Shown here one piece after another: positions 45,422-54,590 of a stretch of DNA of 64,000 bases. Position 1 is the first letter of the stretch; each line of letters starts with the position of its first letter. Made by a program: the position numbers and the translations under genes. The notes below the pieces were generated by a model, which was not told the origin of the DNA, searched no databases, and was given only the letters and a program-made list of their open reading frames with translations. Source of the DNA: Neisseria sp. DTU_2020_1000833_1_SI_GRL_NUU_006 (GTDB lineage: Bacteria > Pseudomonadota > Gammaproteobacteria > Burkholderiales > Neisseriaceae); NCBI GenBank assembly GCA_032388755.1, contig CP135593.1, forward strand, positions 1,240,001-1,304,000, written 5' to 3'.

Positions 45422-46270
45422 ATGCTGACCGACCTTCAAGCCATCAACCGCCTGCTGCCGCAAACTCAGTGCCGAGAATGCGGCTATCAAGGCTGCCTGC
45501 CTTATGCACAAGCTTTGTTGCACGAGGATGCGCCTGTTAATCTGTGCGCACCCGGAGGAGAGGCGGTGATGGTCGATATTGCTGCCTTATTAGGCAAGCC
45601 GCGCGTTGCGCCGGTCAAAACGCAGCCCAAAGCCGTCGCCTTGATAGACGAAGCCGCCTGTATCGGCTGTACCGCCTGCATCCGCGCTTGCCCTGTCGAT
45701 GCGATTATGGGCGCAAGCAAGTTTATGCACACTGTCATCAGCGACGAATGCACAGGCTGCGGACTCTGTCTCCCGCCTTGTCCGGTGGATTGTATCGACA
45801 TGATACCTTCCGAACAGGAATACCTCCCCGCCGCACGCAGCCTGAGCCGTTCTTCCGAAGCGCGTTTCGCCGCCGCCGAACACGCGCAAAGCCGCTTTGA
45901 TTGGCACACCGAACGCAAAGCGCGCGACGAGGCGGAACGCAAAGCCATGCTTGCAGAGCGCGAAGCCGCCGTTAAAGCCAAGCAGGCGCAAATTCAAGCC
46001 GAAACCAAAGCTGCGTCCAAACCTACTTTCAATCCTATGGATTTGATTGCCAAAGCCATGGCGAAAGCACAATCCCAACAAGACAAGCTGGTTGCATCCG
46101 ACAACCGTGAAGCATTCAAAAACCGGCAAATCGAAGAAGCCAAAGAGCGCGCCGAATTGCGCCGTGCCCAACGCGATGTCAAATATGGCAACGAAGAAGA
46201 AAAAGCTGCTGCGCTTGCCTACCTGCGCCGTTATAAAGCGGAGCAAGAGGCAGCCAAAGAAATACGGTGA
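45422..46270 (+). CDS. RnfB-like soluble ferredoxin with an extra C-terminal tail
   Basis: The protein has 282 residues from the ATG at 45422. A CxxCxxxxC...C cluster (Cys17, 20, 25, 42) is followed by two ferredoxin 4Fe-4S sites (Cys80, 83, 86, 90 and 110, 113, 116, 120) in the RnfB/RsxB layout. The N-terminal membrane helix of authentic RnfB is absent, since the first cluster starts at residue 17. The last 140 residues form a Lys/Glu/Ala/Gln-rich helical tail. No rnfA, C, D, E or G is adjacent. It may be a cytosolic electron carrier for an unidentified partner. Confidence 0.85.
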   Translation: MLTDLQAINRLLPQTQCRECGYQGCLPYAQALLHEDAPVNLCAPGGEAVMVDIAALLGKPRVAPVKTQPKAVALIDEAACIGCTACIRACPVDAIMGASKFMHTVISDECTGCGLCLPPCPVDCIDMIPSEQEYLPAARSLSRSSEARFAAAEHAQSRFDWHTERKARDEAERKAMLAEREAAVKAKQAQIQAETKAASKPTFNPMDLIAKAMAKAQSQQDKLVASDNREAFKNRQIEEAKERAELRRAQRDVKYGNEEEKAAALAYLRRYKAEQEAAKEIR

Positions 46271-46289
46271 TGTCGGTGAAGAGACTTTG

Positions 46290-46321
46290 AAGGTCGTCTG
46301 AAATAGGTTTTCAGACGACCT
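46290..46321 (+). terminator. uptake-sequence inverted repeat after the RnfB-like gene
   Basis: AAGGTCGTCTGAAA and TTTTCAGACGACCTT flank a short loop. Confidence 0.65.
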
Positions 46322-46441
46322 TATGAAAAAGATCCCGCTATTCCGGGCAGATGAAAATCCTTATTCAATAATCGGAAATTTCCAATTACATCACTCCTAC
46401 TGAGAATATTGAGAAAAACAAACCGCCGCTTCAACAAAAAG

Positions 46442-46497
46442 AAGGTCGTCTGAAAACGCAACATAGACAATCCCGGCGTTTTCAGACGACCTTTTTT
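46442..46497 (-). terminator. uptake-sequence inverted repeat after the aldehyde dehydrogenase gene
   Basis: AAGGTCGTCTGAAAACG and CGTTTTCAGACGACCTTTTTT form the stem with a long loop; it lies a few bases beyond the stop. Confidence 0.65.
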
Positions 46498-46506
46498 AAT
46501 CCGTCC

Positions 46507-47850
46507 TTATTTCTGCCAATACGTTTTCACGTTCACAAATTCATACAACCCGAATTCAGACAATTCCCGTCCGTAACCTGATGCCTTGACGCCGCCAAAG
46601 GGTAGGCGCAGGTCGCTGCTGGTGTGGCGGTTGATAAAGACCGAGCCTGCTTGGATTTTTTCGGCAAACTCCCAAGCGCGGCGGGTATTGGCGGTATAGA
46701 TACTGGCGCCCAATCCGTAGGGCGTATCGTTGGCAAGGGCGACGGCGTGTTCCTCGTCCTTCGCCCGCAAGATCATGGCAACCGGCCCGAAAACCTCTTC
46801 ATTCCAAACGCGGCAGTCGGAATTCACTTTGTCCAACACGGTGGCAGGGTAAAACCAGCCCTTTCCTTCAGGAATGAAACCGCCCGTCAAAACTTCTGCG
46901 CCGTGTGCGACTGCGTCCTGTACTTGAGTGTGTACGTTTGCGCGCAAGTCTTCGCGGTGCAACGGGGCAAGTGTGGTCGCAGGGTCTTTGGGATTGCCCG
47001 TTTGCAATTTGGCGCATTCGGCAAGGAACAGGGGAATGAAGCGGTCGGCAACGGCTTCGGTTACGACGATTCGTTTGGCTGCGTTGCAAGACTGACCCGC
47101 GTCGCGGAAACGCGAATAACAGGCTTCGACGGCGGCACGTTCGAGATCCGCATCGGGCATGACGATGAAGGGGTTGCTGCCGCCGAGTTCGAGGACGGTT
47201 TTCTTGAGGTGCATTCCCGCATGGGCGGCGAGCAGGCGGCCGGTCCGCGTCGAGCCGGTAAACGCCATCGCATCGGTGTCTTCAATGGCTTTCAAGGTAT
47301 CGTCGTTATCCAACCATGCGCCAATTAACGGAAGGTCGTCTGAAACCAACTCCAACAGCGCAGCGCTGACCCGCGCAACACTGGGCGCAGGTTTGACGGC
47401 ACAAGCATTTCCCGCGCACAGGGCTGGAATGGCAAAACGCAAAACCTGCCAGACAGGATAGTTCCACGGCATGACGGCAAGCACAACACCCAACGGCTCA
47501 AAACGCACCTGGCTGAGGCTCGCCTGCGTGGCAATGGTCTTATGCGCCAGCAACTCGGGGGCAAGGCGGACATAATATCGGATGAGTTCGACCGATTTAT
47601 CCAGTTCGGCACGGCATTCATGCAGGCAGCGCCCGACTTCTTCACAAACCATTTCCGCAAGCCGCTCCTTGTTTTGCGCCAAACGCTCGGCAAAGGCTTG
47701 CAGCAAAGCAGTCCTCCCGGTAACGCCCAACCGCGCAAACGCCTGCTGGCGCAACTTCAACGCTGCCAATTCTTGTGCAAACTCTGCATAACCCTGCGCA
47801 GGACGGCGGCAAAGGGTTTCGCCGGTATAGGCATTGATGCTGTGAAACAT
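46507..47850 (-). CDS. aldehyde dehydrogenase, Sad/YneI-like (succinate semialdehyde type)
   Basis: The 447-residue NAD(P)-dependent enzyme has the substrate-and-cofactor segments MPWNYPVWQVLRF, GNACAVKPAP and FTGSTRTGR, the general-base glutamate in LELGGSNPF, and the catalytic cysteine in GQSCNAAKR. The shorter length and ending lacking the usual bridging extension suit the Sad group of succinate semialdehyde dehydrogenases, though other short aldehydes are possible. An AAAGGAG ribosome site precedes the ATG. It carries an internal uptake sequence near 47335. Confidence 0.9.
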   Translation of the reverse strand: MFHSINAYTGETLCRRPAQGYAEFAQELAALKLRQQAFARLGVTGRTALLQAFAERLAQNKERLAEMVCEEVGRCLHECRAELDKSVELIRYYVRLAPELLAHKTIATQASLSQVRFEPLGVVLAVMPWNYPVWQVLRFAIPALCAGNACAVKPAPSVARVSAALLELVSDDLPLIGAWLDNDDTLKAIEDTDAMAFTGSTRTGRLLAAHAGMHLKKTVLELGGSNPFIVMPDADLERAAVEACYSRFRDAGQSCNAAKRIVVTEAVADRFIPLFLAECAKLQTGNPKDPATTLAPLHREDLRANVHTQVQDAVAHGAEVLTGGFIPEGKGWFYPATVLDKVNSDCRVWNEEVFGPVAMILRAKDEEHAVALANDTPYGLGASIYTANTRRAWEFAEKIQAGSVFINRHTSSDLRLPFGGVKASGYGRELSEFGLYEFVNVKTYWQK

Positions 47851-48076
47851 GGTTCGGCTCCTTTGTATGTCAGTTTTATTTTAGGTCGCCTGAAAAACAA
47901 GGTGTTTTCAGACGACGTTTATTCATCATCAAAGAAACGCGATTATATAGCAAACTTAGATAACTCCATGCAGTCCTATTCTAAATAGACAACCTGAACG
48001 AAAAAGAATTTATGTAACTCGATAATCACTCATTAAAAAGTAATCGAAATATCTAAAATAAGCCTAAAAAATAATA
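47851..48076. other. intergenic stretch upstream of the aldehyde dehydrogenase gene
   Basis: It contains one degenerate uptake-sequence pair (47883-47920). The rest shows nothing I can name. Confidence 0.5.
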
Positions 48077-48120
48077 AAGGTCGTCTGAAACCCTGTTTCC
48101 AAGGTTTTCAGACGACCTTT
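48077..48120 (-). terminator. uptake-sequence inverted repeat after the RTX gene
   Basis: AAAGGTCGTCTGAAACC and GGTTTTCAGACGACCTTT lie 16 bases beyond the stop. Confidence 0.65.
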
Positions 48121-48135
48121 CATCATCAACACAGA

Positions 48136-51100
48136 TTACAGAATGCCATTAACAACTTCTTCCGCAGAAACCGTCTTATCAGCAAATGTAAACTGAGCAT
48201 ACTGATAATTCTTACTGCTGAAATAGTTCTGGAGACTGACCTGATCATCTCCGCCATAAGCTTTGACGACCAAATCATTACCCAAACGGCTGAATACCGC
48301 ATCCGAGAATACTGCATTCTCAAACAACAACGTATCAGTATGTTCCAACAGGCTGCCGTAATCGGAAACCACATCCTTGCCGTGACCTTTGGCAAAGACG
48401 TAGGTATCGGCTTCATTATTGCCACCGTTCAGTCTGTCGTCTCCGGCTCCTCCGTTCAGAATGTCGCTGCCTTCGCCGCCGTACAAAATATCGTTGCCGT
48501 CGCCGCCATATAAGGTGTCGTTTCCATTTTCACCATTAAGCGTGTCGTTACCTGCGCCGCCATCGATCTCATCGTGCGTACTCCAACCGGACAATGTTTC
48601 ATCACTATCGCCGCCTTTCATATTCAGACCGGCATCATTGAAATCAACGGTTTTGTCGTCAAATGCAAAACGGACATGACGGTAGGAGTCGCCAAGGAAG
48701 AAATATTCAACGGTAACCTGATCTTCGCCGCCGTAGGCCTTGACGATCAGATGGTTGCCCGAGCGGGTAAATACGGCATCGGAAAATTTTGCACCTTCGA
48801 ATTTCAGAGTGTCTGTATGCTCGATATTGTTTGCATATTCGGAAACCACATCCCTGCCGTGGCCTTTCTCGAAGACGTAGGTGTCGGCACTGTTATTTCC
48901 GCCATACAGTCTGTCGTCTCCCAAACCGCCATGCAGGATGTCTTTCCCGTCTCCTCCGTTCAATACGTCGTTTCCTTCTCCGCCGCTCAGCGTGTCTGAA
49001 CCGTTTCCACCCTCTAACGTATCATTACCTTTGCCGCCATTGAGAACGTCATTACCGCTTCCTGCTTCCAAACGGTCGTCTCCATCATTGCCGTCCAGCA
49101 AGTCATCAGTGTTCCAGCCGTACAAAGTATCGTTATCCACTCCACCTTTTACTGTCAAGGACGCTTCATCCAAGGAAACGGTTCTGTCGTCGAAGGCAAA
49201 ACGGACATGACGGTAGGAGTCGCCAAGGAAGAAATATTCAACGGTAACCTGATCTTCGCCGCCGTAGGCCTTGACGATCAGATGGTTGCCCGAGCGGGTA
49301 AATACGGCATCGGAAAATTTTGCACCTTCGAATTTCAGAGTGTCTGTATGCTCGATATTGTTTGCATATTCGGAAACCACATCCCTGCCGTGGCCTTTCT
49401 CGAAGACGTAGGTGTCGGCACTGTTATTTCCGCCATACAGTCTGTCGTCTCCCAAACCGCCATGCAGGATGTCTTTCCCGTCTCCTCCGTTCAATACGTC
49501 GTTTCCTTCTCCGCCGCTCAGCGTGTCTGAACCGTTTCCACCCTCTAACGTATCATTACCTTTGCCGCCATTGAGAACGTCATTACCGCTTCCTGCTTCC
49601 AAACGGTCGTCTCCATCATTGCCGTCCAGCAAGTCATCAGTGTTCCAGCCGTACAAAGTATCGTTATCCACTCCACCTTTTACTGTCAAGGACGCTTCAT
49701 CCAAGGAAACGGTTCTGTCGTCGAAGGCAAAACGGACATGACGGTAGGAGTCGCCAAGGAAGAAATATTCAACGGTAACCTGATCTTCGCCGCCGTAGGC
49801 CTTGACGATCAGATGGTTGCCCGAGCGGGTAAATACGGCATCGGAAAATTTTGCACCTTCGAATTTCAGAGTGTCTGTATGCTCGATATTGTTTGCATAT
49901 TCGGAAACCACATCCCTGCCGTGGCCTTTCTCGAAGACGTAGGTGTCGGCACTGTTATTTCCGCCATACAGTCTGTCGTCTCCCAAACCGCCATGCAGGA
50001 TGTCTTTCCCGTCTCCTCCGTTCAATACGTCGTTTCCTTCTCCTGCTGTAATAAAGTTGGCAAGTTCGTTGCCGTAGAGCATATCGTCTTTTTCCGTACC
50101 GGTTTTATGGCCGAGTTTTTCCATCGCTTCTTTGCCCATGGCTTCGGCATATTGTTCGAATGTACCGCTGTTTACAGCATCCAGCGAATATTGCGCCATC
50201 AGCGATGAGAGTTCGGTAAATGCGTTATCACCCGAACTGATTTTGCTGTACGCTAAAAATTCGCCCAAATCCACAAAGGCTTTTTCAGGGCTGCGAGCGT
50301 ACACTTCACCAAAGAGAGCGGCGACATCGGTGAAATCGAGTTTGAATTCGCCGTTTTCCAGCTTCAGTCCGATTTTGTTCAAATACGGTTGCAAACGGGT
50401 TTGGAAGAGCAGGTTTTCATAAACGTTGTCTGTCAGCTTGCCGTAAGTTTCGCGCACGGTTTTGAGGAAGCTTTCCATCTGCTCTTTGCTTTGCACATAG
50501 ATAACACCGGACTTTTCACCCGAGAATGCGTCCAATGCTGCAATTTTCGTGCGCAATTCATGCAGCTTTTCTTTGTACTCGTCTGAAACGCTGCCTACCA
50601 TCAGCATTGCCTTTTCCTGTCCCGGAGTCAATGCGACACCTTCGTTCGCAGTGCGCAGCATGGGGGCGGAGAAACGTGTACCGACGCTGTAATTCGGATC
50701 GGTTTGCGCCCATTTGTCAACCAGATCGTCCAAGAGGGCTTTTTGCTGCGCCTTGGTTTCCGCTTTGGTATATGCCTGCAATGCTGCGGCAAGTGCGGGC
50801 GAAAGGGCTGCCGCTTCGCGCAGATCGCGCAAACGGCCGATGCCTTGCAGGTTTGCCGCCGCACGCTGTTCGTCGGTCAGATTGACGGATTGGCTATAAC
50901 GGCTGTAAAGCGTATTGTTGCCAAACAACAAATCGCCCATTTTGCGCACATTGCCGTCTTTGCCGGTATAGCTGCCTTCCTGCGCCAGACGGTTACCATT
51001 GCCAAGATTTTGATTGGTATCTTGATATGCAACATTCAGAGACTGTACGCCGACTTCTTCCAACGTAAACAACTCCTCTTTTTGGCTGACACCATCTTGA

Positions 51101-52221
51101 TTCAAATCACGCCATACGCGCAATTTGTCAAAGTCAGCATCTTTAGCATCGACCACGCCGTCGCCATTAGAATCATATTCTGCCAAAGCCGCATAGCCGT
51201 GCGCCGCCTTCGTGCCGTCTTTCAAAACGGAACTGTCGCCGAAAAGCTCCTTGCCGTCATTGATGATGCCGTCGCCGTTGCGGTCAACAACCAACAAACC
51301 GTCGTCTGAAGCCACCCAGCCTGAAGCCGTGCGGATACCGTCGCCATCATGGTCGAACAATACGCCTTTGTAGCCGTTGTGGGAAACGGTTTCGATACCA
51401 TCGCCGTCTAGGTCTAGGGTAAGCGGATCGTAGATGTGGTATTTGCCATCTTTGTTATACGTCTTAAATGGCTCAAGAACCTTATCTAAGAAGTCCGTTA
51501 AATCCAATAAAGCGGGCAGTAGCCCTTCTTCTAGCTGTTCTTTATAGAAATTCTTCCACCCTTGGTCCGCCTTTTCAAATAAATCTTTTAAGAATTTCTC
51601 CCAAGCGGCAGGTGAGATTGCTTTTTCAAAACCTTCACCAAATGCAAAGGCCTTAGGTAGAAACCATTTCTCAAAATCTTTCAACTTTTTATCATATAAC
51701 TGACCATTTTTATCAGAAATAGTCTTCAACAACTCTGAATTATTCAGAACCAAGTTAGCTCCTGTTGACAAACTACCAATTGCCGCTGCCCATCCTTCAG
51801 CAGGATTTACACCAGGTTTGGTAGAAGCATAAATCTGCGCCATCCCAGACAAACTAGACACGATCCCTAAACCCGCAGATGCAGCTTTATCAAATTGTCC
51901 TTTCTTCAAATATGCATAAGTTGCAGCCATAGAAGCTGAAGCAACTGCCCCATTCAATTGATATGCAGCTCCCGTCAACATAGCACCAGCTGCATTTGCA
52001 CTACCAGAGAGACCTGCATTGGCTACAGAAGCTCCCATAGCAGCACTTGTAGCAGCGAAAGATCAGGCTGCGATTGCAGCATCAAGGCCATCCAATGAAT
52101 TTCTATCTGCTTCAGGCGTAGCTAAATATTTCTGAATATTATTAGCATTTTGAATCGCATCAGCAGTACTTAATCCATTTTCGCGTGCAATATTTAAAAA
52201 ACTAAATCCAACGTTTGACAT
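48136..52221 (-). pseudogene. FrpC-like RTX protein gene with an in-frame TGA at codon 53
   Basis: The natural start is the ATG at 52221 (MSNVGFSFLNIAREN, with GGAG seven bases upstream). After 52 codons a TGA at 52063-52065 interrupts the frame, which then continues to 48136. The 1,300 codons from the ATG at 52038 remain open but have no good ribosome site. The predicted protein has an alanine/glycine-rich hydrophobic N-terminal region, then the segment YDPLTLDLDGDGIE at the start of a self-processing-like module (Asp-Pro cleavage in FrpC) with several DxDGDG calcium loops, and a C-terminal RTX array of GGxGxDxLxGG nonapeptides. Part of the array repeats as 531-bp units. No type I export genes lie nearby. 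A sequencing error is possible. Confidence 0.75.
48665..50043 (-). repeat. tandem 531-bp repeats within the RTX gene
   Basis: The sequence repeats itself at 531-bp spacing over about 2.6 units with no difference seen by eye. Each unit is in frame and codes for 177 residues: a set of RTX nonapeptides plus the YVFEKGHGRDVVSEY and VEYFFLGDSYRHVRFAFDD parts. Near-identity means recent duplication or gene conversion, so copy number may vary between strains. Confidence 0.9.
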
Positions 52222-52223
52222 TC

Positions 52224-52559
52224 TCATACTCCAAATTTTAAACTAAAAACCACAACCCAAAAAACGGAAATACAAATTGCAAAAAATATAAATAAATTAA
52301 TATATTGAACAATATAAAAAATTATATTAATTTGTTTAAAAAATTTACTTGACTCTGTAATATTACCAATAATAAACTTTACACTAGAGGAAAGAAAAAA
52401 AAGAGTGATCCCCCCACCATAGAATATATACTTATTAATTCTTACAAAAATAATAAAAATATCATAATATTCTCTCCTGTATACATATAAAATTCCACCT
52501 AATAAAAAATAACATATCATAAAGATAAAATAAAAAATACATATAAAAATCTTTACCAT
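52224..52559 (-). CDS. hydrophobic AT-rich protein directly upstream of the RTX gene
   Basis: The 111-residue product has about three hydrophobic segments and no recognised family. It ends 2 bp before the RTX start, so it is in the same transcription unit. In meningococci the gene before frpC encodes the lipoprotein FrpD; this one is unrelated in appearance. Composition is extremely AT-rich and the ribosome site is weak, so another reading (an overlapping frame at 52462-52704) cannot be excluded. Confidence 0.45.
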   Translation of the reverse strand: MVKIFICIFYFIFMICYFLLGGILYVYRREYYDIFIIFVRINKYIFYGGGITLFFLSSSVKFIIGNITESSKFFKQINIIFYIVQYINLFIFFAICISVFWVVVFSLKFGV

Positions 52560-52809
52560 ATCTTAAAATTTCAACCGAAATATCTTTTATTAATTTAATA
52601 AATATAGAATGGGTTACAAACCCAATATTCAAAAGTAGTCTAAAGCAATATCTGTTTTTCAATAATCTTCCATAACAATAACAAAATACCAAACAGATAC
52701 TCAACTTGTAATTTTGAGTAAAATACCATTATATCTATAAATCTACAATCCATTTCAGATAAACGGTATTTAATTCAAACAAACGTACCATTACAATTGT
52801 AAATACAAC

Positions 52810-52846
52810 AAAAAATCGTCTGAAGCTTTTTCAGACGATCTTTTTA
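52810..52846. repeat. inverted uptake-sequence pair, variant form
   Basis: AAAAATCGTCTGAAGC faces GCTTTTTCAGACGATC, each with A/T in place of G/C at one core-flanking position. Confidence 0.55.
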
Positions 52847-53178
52847 TATTTGATGAAATTTTTTAACATATTGTTTCATTTCAGTAAATATAATCATTAA
52901 TTATTTATAAAACTATTATTCCAATTATAATTTTATTCTTACATGATATTTCACTACTTCTATCTACAACCTATTTTTTGATAATTTTTGTAACTTTGAT
53001 AACCATTGATAGCATTTAAGACAATGTACAGATTTCCGCTTCCATTTTAAACATACAGAAATAGATACATAATCAGGACAAACCTCAGCCTGTCATTTCA
53101 TTGCATACAGGGATTGATGATTTAAAGCCATTCTCGCTGTGCATCAATTTTTCGTGTATCAGCTATAAGCAGGTTGTT

Positions 53179-53192
53179 ATATATATATATAT
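53179..53192. repeat. (AT)7 dinucleotide tract upstream of uraA
   Basis: Seven AT repeats lie 137 bp before the start. Tracts of this kind can vary in length, but seven units is short. Confidence 0.5.
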
Positions 53193-53329
53193 GAATGAAG
53201 AATGGTACTGCAAATGGGATATTTCCATTTACAATCTGTTTTTACCTCGAATCCGCGTTAAATTAATGTTCATCCGGCTGCCTAGACAGTATAATTCCCG
53301 CCGTTTGAATCGAATATACGAGGTTTCGG

Positions 53330-54538
53330 ATGAATCAGCTTAAATTGGCGGTTTCGGGTGCGCAGATTTTGTTTGTGGCGTTCGGTGCGATGGTGCTTGT
53401 GCCGCTTCTGACGGGGTTGAACCCTGCTCTGGCATTGTTGGGCGCGGGGATTGGGACATTGTTGTTCCAATTGGTTACTCGGCGTAAGGTGCCGATTTTT
53501 TTGGGTTCTTCATTTGCCTTTATCGCACCGATTATTTACTCGATTGGTGAATGGGGTCTGCCTTCAACGATGTTTGGCCTGTTTGCGGCCGGCTTTATGT
53601 ATTTTGTATTCGCAAGCTTAATCAGGTGGCGCGGGCTAGCGGCGGTTCACCGCTTGCTGCCGCCGGTAGTCATCGGACCGGTGATTATGGTGATCGGTTT
53701 GTCGGTAGCCGCTGCGGCAAGCAGTATGGCTATGGGGCAGGCTGACGGCAAACAGGTAATTGATTATGCAGACTCGTTGATTTTGTCGGGCTTTACTTTT
53801 GCGGTAACGGTCGTGGTGTCGGTTTTTGGCAGCCGCATGATGAAACTGGTGCCGATTTTGATCGGTGTGGCCTCGGGCTACACATTGGCTTTGATAATGG
53901 GCTTGGTAGATACTGCCGCCATCGTCAATGCGCCTTGGTTTGCAGTGCCTCATTTTGAAACGCCGCAAGTCAACTGGCAGGCTGCGCTGTTTATGCTGCC
54001 GGTGGCGATTGCACCTGCCATCGAGCATATCGGCGGTATTATGGCTATTGGCAATGTTACCGGTCAAAACTATACGAAAGATCCGGGTTTGGATAAGACG
54101 CTGGCGGGCGACGGCTTGGGCGTATGCGTAGCCGGTTTGATCGGTGGACCGCCGGTAACGACTTACGGCGAGGTTACAGGCGCGGTGATGATTACGAAAA
54201 ACAGCAATCCTATCATCATGACTTGGGCGGCGATTTTTGCCATTGCAATGGCGTTTTTCGGTAAATTCAATGCGTTTTTAGCTTCCATCCCAATGCCTGT
54301 CATGGGCGGCATTATGCTGCTTTTGTTCGGTACGATTGCATCTTTGGGTGTTAAAACTCTGATTGATTCGAAGGTTGATTTGATGCTGCCTAAAAATCTG
54401 GTTATCGTCAGCTCTGTGTTGACAACAGGTATCGGCGGCATGGTCATCAAAATCGGTACGTTAAGTTTTGCCGGAGTGGGCTTGTGTGCAATATTGGCCA
54501 TTATTTTGAATATACTGTTGCCGGATAGAGAACAATAG
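53330..54538 (+). CDS. uraA: uracil permease (NCS2 family)
   Basis: UraA imports uracil by proton symport. The 402-residue protein has about 14 hydrophobic segments with the NCS2 signatures AIEHIGGIMAIGNVTGQ, in which Glu and His bind substrate, GPPVTTYGEVTGAV with the second Glu, and PMPVMGGIMLLLFG. The GAGG-type ribosome site is close to the ATG. Specificity for uracil over xanthine is inferred from the shorter length and these motifs. Confidence 0.92.
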   Translation: MNQLKLAVSGAQILFVAFGAMVLVPLLTGLNPALALLGAGIGTLLFQLVTRRKVPIFLGSSFAFIAPIIYSIGEWGLPSTMFGLFAAGFMYFVFASLIRWRGLAAVHRLLPPVVIGPVIMVIGLSVAAAASSMAMGQADGKQVIDYADSLILSGFTFAVTVVVSVFGSRMMKLVPILIGVASGYTLALIMGLVDTAAIVNAPWFAVPHFETPQVNWQAALFMLPVAIAPAIEHIGGIMAIGNVTGQNYTKDPGLDKTLAGDGLGVCVAGLIGGPPVTTYGEVTGAVMITKNSNPIIMTWAAIFAIAMAFFGKFNAFLASIPMPVMGGIMLLLFGTIASLGVKTLIDSKVDLMLPKNLVIVSSVLTTGIGGMVIKIGTLSFAGVGLCAILAIILNILLPDREQ

Positions 54539-54550
54539 TCTTCAGCTTGA

Positions 54551-54584
54551 AAAGGTCGTCTGAAATTTTTCAGACGACCTTTTT
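54551..54584. terminator. uptake-sequence inverted repeat between convergent uraA and the outer membrane factor gene
   Basis: AAAAGGTCGTCTGAAA and TTTCAGACGACCTTTTT form a perfect hairpin with T tracts both ways, so it can serve both convergent genes. Confidence 0.7.
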
Positions 54585-54590
54585 GCTTCT

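Larger units (their letters stand above)
52560..53329. other. AT-rich intergenic stretch of about 770 bp
   Basis: It holds an uptake-sequence pair at 52810-52846 with a variant arm and a short AT dinucleotide tract at 53179. I see no convincing gene; short open frames here lack ribosome sites. Composition suggests it belongs to the same foreign-looking segment as the RTX gene. Confidence 0.55.

Noticed and set aside
52063..52065. TGA in the RTX gene as a selenocysteine codon
   Set aside because: The surrounding sequence shows no SECIS-like hairpin by eye, RTX proteins are not selenoproteins, and a TGG or CGA ancestor is simpler.
52462..52704. 80-codon minus-strand frame overlapping the hydrophobic gene upstream of the RTX gene
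   Set aside because: No ribosome site, overlaps a better frame; AT-rich DNA readily gives such hydrophobic frames. A frameshifted single gene cannot be excluded.
53101..53343. 80-codon open frame before uraA crossing the AT tract
   Set aside because: No convincing ribosome site, extends over the uraA start; probably chance.
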